64,000 nt of DNA from Nocardioides psychrotolerans (GTDB lineage: Bacteria; Actinomycetota; Actinomycetes; Propionibacteriales; Nocardioidaceae). Of this stretch, positions 7,397 to 16,896 are shown piece after piece (position 1 is the stretch's first letter; every line of letters starts with the position of its first letter). The DNA is taken from positions 213,404 to 277,403 of the forward strand of contig NZ_FOQG01000002.1 in assembly GCF_900113685.1 (NCBI RefSeq). Direction: 5' to 3'. The notes under the pieces are model-generated. The model saw only the letters and a program-made list of their open reading frames with translations, made no database searches and was not told where the DNA came from. A program made the translations under genes and the position numbers.

Positions 7397-9067
7397 ATGG
7401 AAGAGACCCCGCGCAGCGGCATCATCGAGCTCGCGGTCGTGCTCCGCTTCGTCGACGTGGCCACCGACGCCCTCGCCGAGGCCCGGGAGGAGATCGACGC
7501 CCTCAACGTCTACCCCGTGCCCGATGGTGACACCGGCACCAACATGTATCTCACCGTCTCCGCCGCGCGTGACGCCATCCGCGAGGCCGCCGGCAGCAAG
7601 CCCGACATCGACCGGGACGAGGCCCTCGCGGTCTTCCGCCGGGGTGCACTGCTGGGCGCGCGGGGCAACTCCGGGGTGATCCTCAGCGAGATGCTGGGGG
7701 CGATCGCGCGACGCATCGCGACCTCGAAGCCCGAGGAGCGCAACGCGCGCGTCATGGCCGACGCGCTCCACGACGCGACCGAGGCGAGCTATGCAGCGGT
7801 CGGACGCCCGGTCGAGGGGACCATGCTGACGGTCGCGCGGGCCGCCTCCGAGGCCGCGCTGGCGCTGGCCGGCGACCCCCGGGTGCGGGCCGGCGACGTG
7901 TTCACCAGTGCGGCCCGGGCGGCACGCGAGGCCCTGGCCCGCACCCCGGAGCAGCTGCAGGTCCTGCGTGACGCGGGGGTCGTCGACGCCGGTGGCCGCG
8001 GGCTCAGCGTGATCCTCGACGCCGCCGAGACCGTGCTGACCGGCCGTCGACCGGTGCCGGTGACCAGCCCGCTCGGCCAGGGCTCCATCCCCATCCCGAA
8101 CGCGCCGACCCGAGCCCTGCCCGAGGGCGACCTCACGGCGGACGGCCCGGCCTACGAGGTGATGTACCTCCTCGACGCCGCCGATGAGGCCATTGCACCC
8201 CTGCGCGCCGCGCTCGACGGACTGGGCGACTCCCTCGTCGTGGTCGGCGGCGAGGGCCTGTGGAACGTCCACGTGCACGTCGACGACGTGGGCGCCGCGA
8301 TCGAGGCCGGCATCGAGGCCGGGCGTCCGCACCGCGTCCGGGTGACGCACTTCGCCGAGCAGGTGGTCGAGGCCCGGCGGGTGCGGGGCGCGCGCTCCGG
8401 TCGCAGGATCGTCGCGGTCGCCGCCGGCCCCGGCCTGGCCGATCTGTTCGGCGAGGCCGGTGCGGTGGTCGTCCACGGCGGTCCCGGTCGCCGGCCCTCC
8501 ACCGGTCAGATCGTCCAGGCCATCACCGGCTGCCGAGCCGAGGAGGTCGTGGTGCTGCCCAACGACGCCGACTCCGTCCGCGTCGCCCAGATCGCCGCCC
8601 AGCTGGTCGAGACCGACGCGGCCCTCGGCACCGTGCGGGTGGCGGTCATCCCGACGCAGGCGCAGGTGCAGGGCCTGGCGGCCCTGGCGGTCCACGAGCC
8701 GGCCCGCACCTTCGACCAGGACGTGCTGGAGATGACCGCGACCGCCCGCCACGCGCGCCACGGAGCGGTCACGATCGCGGCACGCCAGGCCATGACCATG
8801 GCCGGGCCGTGCGAGCCCGGCGACGTGCTCGGCGTGATCGCGGGCGACTTCGCGGTCGTCGGTCACGACCTGGCCGACGTCGCCTCGGGCGTCCTCGACC
8901 GGCTCCTGGCCGGCGGTGGCGAGCTGGTGACCCTGGTGGCGGGGGAGGGGAGCGACGGGCTGGCCGAGCAGGCGGCCGCCTGGGTCGACCAGCACCACCC
9001 CCATGTCGACGTCGTGGTGTACGACGGTGGTCAGGAGCGTTACCCGCTGCTCCTGTCCGTCGAGTGA
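7397..9067 (+). CDS. DAK2 domain protein, fatty acid kinase FakA-like
   Basis: A 556-residue protein with an N-terminal DhaL/DAK2 kinase domain. NVYPVPDGDTGTNMYLT (about residues 36-52) carries the Asp residues that hold Mg-ATP, and the LLGARGNSGVILSE motif follows near 90. The C-terminal half matches the FakA/YloV arrangement, in which FakA works with a fatty-acid-binding FakB to phosphorylate exogenous fatty acids. No fakB is nearby. A TAGTCT -10 candidate is at 7360-7365. It precedes recG by 10 nt, as in many Gram-positive genomes. Confidence 0.85.
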   Translation: MEETPRSGIIELAVVLRFVDVATDALAEAREEIDALNVYPVPDGDTGTNMYLTVSAARDAIREAAGSKPDIDRDEALAVFRRGALLGARGNSGVILSEMLGAIARRIATSKPEERNARVMADALHDATEASYAAVGRPVEGTMLTVARAASEAALALAGDPRVRAGDVFTSAARAAREALARTPEQLQVLRDAGVVDAGGRGLSVILDAAETVLTGRRPVPVTSPLGQGSIPIPNAPTRALPEGDLTADGPAYEVMYLLDAADEAIAPLRAALDGLGDSLVVVGGEGLWNVHVHVDDVGAAIEAGIEAGRPHRVRVTHFAEQVVEARRVRGARSGRRIVAVAAGPGLADLFGEAGAVVVHGGPGRRPSTGQIVQAITGCRAEEVVVLPNDADSVRVAQIAAQLVETDAALGTVRVAVIPTQAQVQGLAALAVHEPARTFDQDVLEMTATARHARHGAVTIAARQAMTMAGPCEPGDVLGVIAGDFAVVGHDLADVASGVLDRLLAGGGELVTLVAGEGSDGLAEQAAAWVDQHHPHVDVVVYDGGQERYPLLLSVE

Positions 9068-9077
9068 GAGGGCACGT

Positions 9078-11330
9078 GTGATCAGCCTCGACAGCCCCGT
9101 CGCCGCGGTGTTCGGCGACGCCAAGGGCAAGCGCGACAAGGTCGTGAAGAACCTCCGCATCGAGACGGTCGGAGACCTCCTGCACCACTTCCCCCGGCGC
9201 TACATCAAGACTGGCGAGCTGACCCGCGTCGACGAGCTGGAGCCCGGCCAGATGCTTACCGTCGTGGGGGAGCTCGGCAAGACCGAGGTGCGCTCCTACA
9301 CCGATCGGCGCTCCGGCAAAGTGGCCTACCGCCTCGAGACCCTCGTGCACACCGATGGGACGAGTCTGCGGCTGACCCACTTCGCCAAGAGCAAGCACGT
9401 CTCCGACTACCAGGCGCGCCGGCTCCCTGCGGGGCGCCAGGGCCTCTTCATCGGCCAGGCCGGGCGCTTCCGCGACGAGTGGCAGCTCACCAACCCGACG
9501 ATGGTGCTGTTCGGGAGTGGAGGCGGGTCCGGCGACGGGTCCGGGGAGGAGGTCGACGCGCTGGAGCTGATCCCGCCGCTCTACCCGCTCTACCCCCTCA
9601 CCAAGGGTGTCGATCACTGGGACATCCTGCGCGCGGTCACCTTCGCCCGCTCGGTCGTCGAGCCTCCCCTCGAGCTCATCCCTGACGACGTACGCCGCGT
9701 GCACGACGTCGTCGACGCCCACACCGCCCTCACCTGGATCCACGCGCCCGAGGACTTCTCCCAGGTCCAGGCGGCCCGTCGGCGCTACCGCTTCGAGGAG
9801 GCGCTGGTCACCCAGCTGGTGCTCGGCAAGCGTCGCCGCGCTGTCCGGGCCCTCGGCGCCCACGCCCGCACCGGCGGCGACGGCGCGCTGCTCGCAGCGT
9901 TCGACGACCGGCTGCCCTTCACGCTCACCGACGGGCAGCGCCAGGTAGGGGCGCAGGTCGAGGCCGACCTTGCCCAGCCACACCCCATGAACCGACTGCT
10001 CCAGGGAGAGGTCGGCTCCGGCAAGACGCTCGTGGCGCTGCGCGCGATGCTGACGGTCGTCGACTCCGGGGGACAAGCGGCGCTCCTCGCGCCGACCGAG
10101 GTCCTCGCCCAGCAGCACTACCGCTCGATCACCGCCATGCTCGGCGACCTCGCGCTCGGCGGGATGCTCGGCGGGCCCGAGGCGGGCACGGCCGTCGAGC
10201 TGCTCACCGGCTCGATGACCAAGACCCAGCGCACGGCGCCGATGTCGCGTCTGGCCAGCGGGGAGTCGGGCCTCGTGATCGGCACCCACGCCCTGCTGGA
10301 GGACAAGGTGATCTTCGCCGATCTCGGCCTGGTCGTCGTCGACGAGCAGCACCGCTTCGGCGTCGAGCAGCGCGCCGCCCTTACCGCCAAGTCGGTGATG
10401 CCGCCCCACGTGCTGGTCATGACGGCGACCCCGATCCCGCGCACCGTCGCGATGACCGTCTTCGGCGACCTCGAGACCTCGGTCCTCACCGAGCTGCCGG
10501 CCGGGCGGGCGCCGATCCAGACCAACGTCGTCAACACCCTCGAGCACCCGACGTGGATCTCCCGGGTGTGGGAGCGGATCCGGGAGGAGGTCGCCAAGGG
10601 CCACCAGGCCTACGTCGTGTGCCCCCGCATCGCCGGCGACGAGCTCGAGCAGGGGGAGGCCGACCAGCTCGAGCTCGACGAGGACGGCCTGCCGATCCCG
10701 CCCGAGGAGACGCGTCCGCCGCTGGCTGCCGTCGAGCAGGTCGTGGTCGAGCTCCAGCTGGGCGAGCTCAACGGGCTGCGGGTCGCCATGCTCCACGGCC
10801 GCATGGGCGCCGACGAGAAGGACGCCACCATGCGGGCCTTCAACGCCGGCGACATCGACGTGCTGGTCTCCACGACCGTCATCGAGGTCGGCGTCGACGT
10901 CGCCAACGCGACCGCGATGGTGCTCCTCGACGCCGACCGCTTCGGCGTCTCCCAGCTCCACCAGCTGCGCGGCCGCGTGGGCCGTGGCGGACACCCCGGC
11001 CTGTGCCTGCTGGTGACGCACGCGCCGTACCTCTCGCCCGCGCTCGAGCGGCTCGCTGCGGTGGCGAGCACGACCGACGGCTTCGAGCTGAGCCGCCTCG
11101 ACCTCGAGCTGCGCCGCGAGGGCGACGTGCTCGGCGCCTCCCAGGCCGGCGGCCGCTCCGGCCTGGTCAACCTGCGGGTCCTGCGGGACGAGAAGACGAT
11201 CCTTCAGGCCCGCGAGGCCGCGGAGACGCTGCTCGACCGTGACCCCGACCTGCTCGACGCCCCCGCCCTCGGGGTGGCCGTCGCCGACCTGGAGCTGTCC
11301 CAGCAGGGCCAGTTCATCGAGAAGTCATGA
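9078..11330 (+). CDS. recG: ATP-dependent DNA helicase RecG
   Basis: A 750-residue helicase that remodels stalled forks and branched DNA. The N-terminal OB/wedge domain (about 1-230) is followed by the two RecA-like domains: Walker A GEVGSGKT near residue 310, the DEQH box at about 422-425, and the motif VI region QLHQLRGRVGRGG. The TRG region near the C-terminus is present. I chose the GTG at 9078, 10 nt after the DAK2 stop, over an upstream ATG at 9003 inside the previous gene. It leads the recG-rsmD-coaD operon. Confidence 0.96.
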   Translation: MISLDSPVAAVFGDAKGKRDKVVKNLRIETVGDLLHHFPRRYIKTGELTRVDELEPGQMLTVVGELGKTEVRSYTDRRSGKVAYRLETLVHTDGTSLRLTHFAKSKHVSDYQARRLPAGRQGLFIGQAGRFRDEWQLTNPTMVLFGSGGGSGDGSGEEVDALELIPPLYPLYPLTKGVDHWDILRAVTFARSVVEPPLELIPDDVRRVHDVVDAHTALTWIHAPEDFSQVQAARRRYRFEEALVTQLVLGKRRRAVRALGAHARTGGDGALLAAFDDRLPFTLTDGQRQVGAQVEADLAQPHPMNRLLQGEVGSGKTLVALRAMLTVVDSGGQAALLAPTEVLAQQHYRSITAMLGDLALGGMLGGPEAGTAVELLTGSMTKTQRTAPMSRLASGESGLVIGTHALLEDKVIFADLGLVVVDEQHRFGVEQRAALTAKSVMPPHVLVMTATPIPRTVAMTVFGDLETSVLTELPAGRAPIQTNVVNTLEHPTWISRVWERIREEVAKGHQAYVVCPRIAGDELEQGEADQLELDEDGLPIPPEETRPPLAAVEQVVVELQLGELNGLRVAMLHGRMGADEKDATMRAFNAGDIDVLVSTTVIEVGVDVANATAMVLLDADRFGVSQLHQLRGRVGRGGHPGLCLLVTHAPYLSPALERLAAVASTTDGFELSRLDLELRREGDVLGASQAGGRSGLVNLRVLRDEKTILQAREAAETLLDRDPDLLDAPALGVAVADLELSQQGQFIEKS

Positions 11331-11337
11331 GGACCGC

Positions 11338-11928
11338 GTGACCCGGATCATCGCCGGCGCAGCCAAGGGCCGCCGCCTGAAGACACCGCCCGGCTCCACC
11401 ACCCGACCCACGAGCGACCGGGTCCGCGAGGCCTTCTTCTCGGCAGTCGAGGCGTGGTGCGGCTCCCTGCACGGCCTGCGCTTCCTCGACCTCTATGCCG
11501 GCTCAGGTGCTGTGGGCCTGGAGGCCTGGTCCCGCGGCGCCGGGGTCGTCACCCTCGTCGAGCAGGACCGACGTACGGCGGCGCTGGTGAGTGACAACGC
11601 CCGCACGATCGGCTTCACTCGGGCCGACGTGCGCGCGGTCGCCGTGGGCGCGACCCTGCGCCGGCCCCCGGCGGCGCCCTACGACGTCGTCTTCAGCGAC
11701 CCGCCCTACGCCCTCGACGAGGACGGGCTGGCCGTCGACCTCGCGGCCCTGGTCGAGCACGGCTGGCTCGTCCCGGGCGCCCTGGTGGTCGTCGAGCGCT
11801 CCCGGCGCAGCCCCGAGCCGACCTGGCCGAGCGACTTCGAGGACACCCGGTCGAAGCACTACGGCGAGACCGTTCTTTGGTACGGTCACGCAGCCCTCGA
11901 CGGGCTCCCCGACCACCAGCAGGAGTGA
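11338..11928 (+). CDS. rsmD: 16S rRNA (guanine(966)-N2)-methyltransferase RsmD
   Basis: A 196-residue class I methyltransferase that methylates G966 of 16S rRNA. It begins with the typical TRIIAGAAKGRRLKTPPG basic start and RPTSDRVREAFFS. The SAM loop FLDLYAGSGAVGLEA follows near residue 50 and the catalytic DPPY is at 121-124. The GTG start lies 7 nt after the recG stop. It is 10 nt before coaD; the recG-rsmD-coaD order is widely conserved. Confidence 0.95.
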   Translation: MTRIIAGAAKGRRLKTPPGSTTRPTSDRVREAFFSAVEAWCGSLHGLRFLDLYAGSGAVGLEAWSRGAGVVTLVEQDRRTAALVSDNARTIGFTRADVRAVAVGATLRRPPAAPYDVVFSDPPYALDEDGLAVDLAALVEHGWLVPGALVVVERSRRSPEPTWPSDFEDTRSKHYGETVLWYGHAALDGLPDHQQE

Positions 11929-11938
11929 GGACCACCTC

Positions 11939-12439
11939 GTGCGCCGAGCCGTCTGCCCCGGGTCCTTCGACCCCGTGACCAACGGTCACCTCGACATCGT
12001 CCAGCGTGCCTCGACGCTCTTCGACGAGGTCGTCGTGGCGGTCGGGGTCAACAAGTCCAAGAATCGGCTGTTCACGGCCGAGGAGCGCATCGCGATGCTC
12101 GAGCAGGCGTGCGCGCCGTTCGCCAACGTGCGCGTCGACGGCTTCAAGGGGCTCCTGACGACCTTCTGCCAGCACCACGGCATCCACGCCATCGTCAAGG
12201 GGCTGCGCGCCGTGAGCGACTTCGACTACGAGCTCCAGATGGCCCAGATGAACTCCTCGCTCACCGATGTCGAGACTGTCTTCGTGCCCACCAGCCCGGA
12301 GTACTCCTTCCTGGCCTCGAGCCTGGTCAAGGAGGTCGCGACCTTCGGCGGCGACGTCTCCGGGCTGATCCCCGACTTCGTCAACACCGCGCTGCTCGCG
12401 CGGCTCGCCGAGCGCGCGGCACAGGCCGACGAGGCGTAG
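11939..12439 (+). CDS. coaD: Phosphopantetheine adenylyltransferase
   Basis: A 166-residue nucleotidyltransferase for the penultimate step of coenzyme A synthesis (4'-phosphopantetheine + ATP to dephospho-CoA). The PGSFDPVTNGHLDI motif near the start contains the T/HXGH signature and the second block ends in SSLVKEVA. The GTG start at 11939 is set by the motif position; the longer open frame is shared with rsmD. An AGGAGTGAGG ribosome site spans the end of rsmD. Confidence 0.97.
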   Translation: MRRAVCPGSFDPVTNGHLDIVQRASTLFDEVVVAVGVNKSKNRLFTAEERIAMLEQACAPFANVRVDGFKGLLTTFCQHHGIHAIVKGLRAVSDFDYELQMAQMNSSLTDVETVFVPTSPEYSFLASSLVKEVATFGGDVSGLIPDFVNTALLARLAERAAQADEA

Positions 12440-12489
12440 TCGTTTTGCCCCGGGCCCGCCCGGACGGATACGATCATCGCTGATCTGTT

Positions 12490-13071
12490 GTGCCCGGAAC
12501 TGAAAGTGATCCACTGAGCAAATTGGACCCGAGAGCGCCGCTCGTGCTCGATACACGCGAGCTCGGCCGCCGCCCGGGGTCCCAGCGCGAAGTGTCACGG
12601 ACGATCCTGGCCCCGGCAGATCTGGGCATCGAAGTCCTTCGTGTCCCCGAAGGTGCGCCGGTCGAACTCGACCTGCGGATCGAGGCGGTCATGGAGGGTG
12701 TCCTGGTCACGTGCGAGGCCCTGGCCTCGCTCGAGGGTGAGTGTGTGCGGTGCCTGGAGCCGATCGACGACGACGTCGACGTGAGGTTCCAGGAGCTGTT
12801 CCTCTACGACGACCAGGCCGCCACCGCGGGTTACGACCCCGAGGACGACGACGGGGTCAGCATGCTCGAGGACGACCTGCTCGACCTCGAGCCCCTGCTG
12901 CGGGACGCGGTAGTGCTCGCGCTACCGTTCCAGCCGCTGTGTGAAGAGGATTGTCCCGGATTGTGCGTCGAGTGTGGCGCGCGGCTGGCGGATGACCCCG
13001 AGCACACGCACGAGGCGCCGATCGACCCGCGTTGGGCGGGGCTGACCGAGCTCCAGCACGACGAAGACTGA
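12490..13071 (+). CDS. YceD family (DUF177) protein, 23S rRNA accumulation-type
   Basis: A 193-residue acidic protein of the YceD/DUF177 family. The N-terminal PLVLDTRELGRRPGS is the usual actinobacterial opening, and the middle CVRCLEPI with the later CEEDCPGLCVECG provides the cysteine cluster of the family. Its partner is almost always rpmF, which starts 63 nt downstream, and E. coli YceD is linked to 23S rRNA levels. The start is not firm: GTG 12490 has a weak ribosome site, and a TTG 11 codons later is possible. Confidence 0.88.
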   Translation: MPGTESDPLSKLDPRAPLVLDTRELGRRPGSQREVSRTILAPADLGIEVLRVPEGAPVELDLRIEAVMEGVLVTCEALASLEGECVRCLEPIDDDVDVRFQELFLYDDQAATAGYDPEDDDGVSMLEDDLLDLEPLLRDAVVLALPFQPLCEEDCPGLCVECGARLADDPEHTHEAPIDPRWAGLTELQHDED

Positions 13072-13134
13072 CCAGCGAAGACTGACTTGTTCAGAGCCTG
13101 ACCGGGCCTCCGGTCGATGTAAGAGGAGATAACA

Positions 13135-13320
13135 GTGGCTGTCCCGAAGCGGAAGATGTCGCGCAGCAACACGCGTCACCGTCGCTCGCAGTGGAAGGCC
13201 GTCGCGCCTTCCCTGGTGACCTGCGCCAACCCCGCCTGTGCTGCCAAGCACCTCCCGCACCGTGCCTGTGGCACCTGCGGCCAGTACGGCGCGAAGGCCG
13301 ACCGTCGCCAGGTCCTCTGA
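13135..13320 (+). CDS. rpmF: Large ribosomal subunit protein bL32 (zinc-ribbon form)
   Basis: A 61-residue ribosomal protein starting [17 protein letters not shown] with a four-cysteine cluster (CANPAC then CGTC), so it is the zinc-binding form. AGGAGATAACA precedes the GTG start, a strong ribosome site. It lies between DUF177 and rnc as in most Gram-positive bacteria. Its last codons and TGA overlap the frame I propose for the start of RNase III. Confidence 0.97.
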   Translation: MAVPKRKMSRSNTRHRRSQWKAVAPSLVTCANPACAAKHLPHRACGTCGQYGAKADRRQVL

Positions 13321-14096
13321 GGCCTGCGACGCCTCCGCTGAGCAACTACAGCGAACTGCGACGAGCGCTCGGTGATCCAGAGCTGGATCCCGGGCTCCTC
13401 GAGCGCGCCCTGACGCACCGGTCCTACGCCTACGAGAACGGTGGGCTGCCGACCAACGAGCGCCTGGAGTTCCTGGGCGACTCCGTGCTCGGCGTCGTCG
13501 TGACCGAGACGCTCTACCTCACCCACCCGGACCTCTCCGAGGGCCGGTTGGCCAAGCTGCGCGCCGCGGTCGTCAACGCGCGTGCCCTGGCCGAGGTGGC
13601 GCGCGGCATCGGGCTCGGCGACTACGTCAAGCTCGGACGCGGCGAGGAGGCGACCGGCGGTCGCCACAAGGCCTCCATCCTCTCCGACACCGTCGAGGCC
13701 GTCATCGGCGCGGTCCACCTCAGCGGTGGCGGCATCGTGACGTCCTCCGAGGTCGTCCACCTGCTCTTCGACCCGCTCATCGAGGCGGCGTCCGCCATGG
13801 GTGCGGGGCTCGACTGGAAGACCTCCCTGCAGGAGCTGGCCGCCGAGCACGCCCTGGGCGTCCCGGAATACCTCATCGAGGACGACGGCCCCGACCACAT
13901 GAAGACCTTTACCGCGCAGGTCCGGGTGGGGGAGTCGATCTACGGCAACGGCGTCGGCCGCTCCAAGAAGGAAGCCGAGCAGGCGTGCGCCGAGACCGCC
14001 TACGGCGAGATCGTCGCCGGGCTGCCGGTGGCCGACATCCCCTCTGGCAAACCCTCGGGCAACTCCTCTGGCAGCGCGTCCGCCGCCACCGACTGA
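13317..14096 (+). CDS. rnc: Ribonuclease III (start codon probably CTG)
   Basis: An RNase III of about 259 residues that cuts double-stranded RNA in rRNA processing. The catalytic [12 protein letters not shown] box is at about residues 48-59, with [12 protein letters not shown] and a C-terminal double-stranded-RNA-binding domain that includes [15 protein letters not shown]. The start is unusual: the frame has no ATG, GTG or TTG between 13191 (deep in rpmF) and the catalytic box. A CTG at 13317 overlaps the rpmF stop as CTGA, mirroring the ATGA/GTGA junctions elsewhere here and giving a family-like N-terminus. CTG 13338 and ATG 13191 are alternatives. Confidence 0.9.
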   Translation: MRPATPPLSNYSELRRALGDPELDPGLLERALTHRSYAYENGGLPTNERLEFLGDSVLGVVVTETLYLTHPDLSEGRLAKLRAAVVNARALAEVARGIGLGDYVKLGRGEEATGGRHKASILSDTVEAVIGAVHLSGGGIVTSSEVVHLLFDPLIEAASAMGAGLDWKTSLQELAAEHALGVPEYLIEDDGPDHMKTFTAQVRVGESIYGNGVGRSKKEAEQACAETAYGEIVAGLPVADIPSGKPSGNSSGSASAATD

Positions 14097-14113
14097 CGTG
14101 CCGGAGCTCTGAG

Positions 14114-15001
14114 GTGCCGGAGCTGCCCGAGGTCGAGGTCGTCCGCGCCGGCCTCGAGCGCCACGTCCTCGGCGCCACGATCACCCGCGTCGACGTCCTC
14201 CACGGCCGGCCCGTACGCCGCGATCCCCGCGGCGCCTCGGGCTTCGCGCAGGCCCTGGTCGGTCGCCGCCTCGTGGCGGCCCGGCGTCGCGGCAAGTACC
14301 TCTGGATCCCGCTCGACAACGGCGACGCGATCCTCGGCCACCTCGGCATGAGCGGCCAGCTGCTCGTCCAGCCGCCCACGCTGCCTGATGAGCGCCACCT
14401 GCGGGTGCGTTTCGTGCTCGACGGCGCGGACGAGGGGCGTGAGCTGCGCTTCGTCGACCAGCGGATGTTCGGCGGCCTGTCGGTCTCGACCGGCGGCGCC
14501 GACCTGCCCGCCGAGATCGCCCACATCGCCCGCGACCCCCTGGACCCCGCTTTCGACGATGACGAGTTCCTGCGGCGAGCCCGTCGGCGCAGCTCGGGGG
14601 TCAAGCGGCTGCTGCTCGACCAAGGGCTCATCTCGGGTGTCGGCAACATCTACGCCGACGAGTCGCTCTGGCGCTCACGGCTCCACGGCGACCGACCGGG
14701 GGACCGCCTGACAGGCCCCCAGCTGCGGACCCTCCTGGGCCACGCCCGCGACGTGATGAGCGAGGCGCTCGGCCAGGGCGGCACGTCCTTCGACGCCCTC
14801 TACGTCAACGTCAACGGGGAGTCGGGCTACTTCGACCGCTCGCTCCACGCCTACGGACGCGAGGGCGAGCCGTGCGAGCGCTGCAGCACCCCCATCCGAC
14901 GGATCGCCTTCATGAACCGTTCGTCGTACTTCTGTCCGGCCTGCCAGCCGGCCCCGCGCGCCCGTCGCGTGGGGCGCCCCGGCACCCCCGTCCCGGATTG
15001 A
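14114..15001 (+). CDS. mutM: Formamidopyrimidine-DNA glycosylase (MutM/Fpg)
   Basis: A 295-residue base-excision repair enzyme that removes 8-oxoguanine. After Met removal the catalytic Pro2-Glu3 are exposed ([14 protein letters not shown]). The H2TH region [12 protein letters not shown] and a C-terminal zinc finger, C254-X2-C257-X16-C274-X2-C277, are intact. The GTG at 14114 is preceded by a near-copy of itself 16 nt upstream, which would encode only Met-Pro-Glu-Leu before a stop. It follows rnc by 17 nt, in the common rnc-mutM-smc neighbourhood. Confidence 0.96.
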   Translation: MPELPEVEVVRAGLERHVLGATITRVDVLHGRPVRRDPRGASGFAQALVGRRLVAARRRGKYLWIPLDNGDAILGHLGMSGQLLVQPPTLPDERHLRVRFVLDGADEGRELRFVDQRMFGGLSVSTGGADLPAEIAHIARDPLDPAFDDDEFLRRARRRSSGVKRLLLDQGLISGVGNIYADESLWRSRLHGDRPGDRLTGPQLRTLLGHARDVMSEALGQGGTSFDALYVNVNGESGYFDRSLHAYGREGEPCERCSTPIRRIAFMNRSSYFCPACQPAPRARRVGRPGTPVPD

Positions 15002-15075
15002 CCCCGACGCCCCTCGGTGGGACTCTTGTAGACGGCTCACTCCGGGCCGCCACCGCTTCCGAAAGGCTCGATGTC

Positions 15076-15282
15076 ATGGCCAAGGCGCTGATGGGACACA
15101 TCTACAGCGACCTGCGAGACCCGCGACTGTCTGCCGACAACGCTCGGCTCCGCACCCGCGTGCGTGAGCTGGAGGACCTGGTCCTGCGGCTCAGCGAGGA
15201 GAACGACCAGCTCGTCGCCGCCCAGACGGCCGACCTGCACGACCTCCACGCCGCGCCCCTGCAGGAGATGCAGCCCGCCTGA
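15076..15282 (+). CDS. Small coiled-coil protein, conserved actinobacterial type, function unknown
   Basis: A 68-residue protein starting MAKALMGHIYSDLRDPR, followed by a heptad-like segment (about residues 20-55) with leucines spaced as in a short leucine zipper and alternating Arg/Glu. It has no membrane segment or signal. The form resembles small proteins I recall from other actinobacterial genomes, but I cannot name a family. It follows mutM by 74 nt; the ATG at 15076 has a GAAAGG-like site upstream. It probably dimerises through the coiled coil; the function is unknown. Confidence 0.72.
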   Translation: MAKALMGHIYSDLRDPRLSADNARLRTRVRELEDLVLRLSEENDQLVAAQTADLHDLHAAPLQEMQPA

Positions 15283-15375
15283 GCCTCACGGCTCCTCGCA
15301 CAGCTCGTCCAGCTCGTTCCCCCGGGCACACCGGGCGGTCGCGTGACCGCTCCGCACGTAGGTCGTTGACCCTCC

Positions 15376-16884
15376 GTGCGCCTCTCCTTCGCCGCTCTAG
15401 CGGCCAGCCTCCTCCTCGGTTCCTCCCTCGCGCTGGCGACACCGGCCGCGCCGGCGTCTGCCGACAGCACCCGCGACCGGCTCGCCGAGATGTCCGAGCG
15501 TCAGGGCCGGACCAGCTCGGTCGTCGAGAGCGACCGGATCGCGCAGCTCTCCTCCAACCCGACGCAGACCGGCATCTCGGGCTGCTTCATGAAGACCGCG
15601 CCGATCTTCGTGACCAGCGGCGTCGACTCGCTGCGGGTGTGGAACGTCAGCAACCCGGCCCAGCCGCGCCTGGTCGGCACGCTGCTCGACGTCCTCTTCG
15701 AGAACGAGGCGATGAACTGCGGTGAGCGCACCACCTCGCGCGGCACCCAGCGCTTCGCGCTGATCGGCGTCGACCTGGTCCAGGCCTCGCCTGACGACAT
15801 CGAGCACGTCAACGCGGGCGGCAACGAGCTCATCGTGGTCGACGTCACGAAGCCGTCGGCGCCCACGATCCTGTCGCGCACGCCCGGGGCGACCAGCACC
15901 CACACGGTCGCCTGCGTCCAGGAGCGCAGCTGCCGCTACGCCTACTCCGCCGGCGGCAGGGACGACTTCTCCGTCTTCGACCTGCGCAACCTCCGCAAGC
16001 CCGTCGAGGTCGACGCCCGGCCGAAGCAGGCCGGGGTGCAGCCCTTCGCCTCGCCGACCGGCGGCCACAAGTGGAACTTCGACGCGGCCGGCGTCGGCAC
16101 CCACACCGGCTTCAGTGGTGCGTCGATGTGGGATGCCAGCACGCCGGCCCGGCCGCGGCTGATCACCACGACCGGCAAGGCCGGCGCCGGCGAGGACCCG
16201 CGGTTCCCGGGCTACAACGACTTCATCCTGCACAACTCCTTCCGACCCAACGCGACGGCGTTCGAGCCCGGCACGCGGCCCTCGATCGCCAACGGCAACG
16301 TGCTGCTGGTGACCGAGGAGGACTACGAGCAGACCGACTGTGCCCTCGCCGGTTCCTTCCAGACCTGGTGGGTCAAGCGCCTCGACGGCACCCCGTCGGC
16401 GATCGTCCCACTCGACAAGGTCGAGCTGGCCGACCTCGGAAACTTCCCGCTGCCCCGAGGGGCCTTCTGCTCCTCGCACTGGTTCGACTACCGCCCCGGC
16501 GGTCTGGTCGCTGCCGGTTTCTACGGCGGTGGCACCCAGGTGCTCGACGTGCGCGACCCCCGCGACATCAAGCCCTACGCCCACTCGATCTGGGGCCTCT
16601 CGGAGGTCTGGGACGCGATGTGGGTGCCGGTCTACAAGAGCGGCAAGCAGACCGGAGCGCGCACCAACGTCCTCTACGCGATCGACCTCGTGCGTGGGCT
16701 GGACGTCTACGCCGTCGACGTGCCCGGCGACGGTCGCGGCGCCGTCCCGCCTGCCTCGAGGGGCAGCGAGCGCACGGTCGGGCAGCGCGTCACGGGCGGC
16801 GTCGTACCGCTCGGGGTCGTGGGTGCGGCGATGGCCGCCGCGTTCGCCGTACGACGCCGGCGTCGGCCGGCTCCAGTGGCCTGA
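15376..16884 (+). CDS. Secreted LVIVD-repeat protein with C-terminal membrane anchor
   Basis: A 502-residue exported protein. A signal peptide covers about residues 1-30 (hydrophobic run then PASA). The body has at least five LVIVD-like blade repeats, for example SLRVWNVSNPAQPRLVG, ELIVVDVTKPSAP and QVLDVRDPRDIKPYA, which build beta-propeller-like structures. The end has a hydrophobic helix followed by RRRRRP, a tail anchor without an LPXTG motif. It lies between the small coiled-coil gene and an MFS gene with its own spacer. Neither ligand nor role is known. Confidence 0.8.
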   Translation: MRLSFAALAASLLLGSSLALATPAAPASADSTRDRLAEMSERQGRTSSVVESDRIAQLSSNPTQTGISGCFMKTAPIFVTSGVDSLRVWNVSNPAQPRLVGTLLDVLFENEAMNCGERTTSRGTQRFALIGVDLVQASPDDIEHVNAGGNELIVVDVTKPSAPTILSRTPGATSTHTVACVQERSCRYAYSAGGRDDFSVFDLRNLRKPVEVDARPKQAGVQPFASPTGGHKWNFDAAGVGTHTGFSGASMWDASTPARPRLITTTGKAGAGEDPRFPGYNDFILHNSFRPNATAFEPGTRPSIANGNVLLVTEEDYEQTDCALAGSFQTWWVKRLDGTPSAIVPLDKVELADLGNFPLPRGAFCSSHWFDYRPGGLVAAGFYGGGTQVLDVRDPRDIKPYAHSIWGLSEVWDAMWVPVYKSGKQTGARTNVLYAIDLVRGLDVYAVDVPGDGRGAVPPASRGSERTVGQRVTGGVVPLGVVGAAMAAAFAVRRRRRPAPVA

Positions 16885-16896
16885 CGCCGGTCGTCG

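Noticed and set aside
6743..9160. 805-codon minus-strand frame opposite the rpmB, DAK2 and thiL region
   Set aside because: It crosses rpmB in another frame and is opposite the DAK2 protein; composition is that of a shadow frame.
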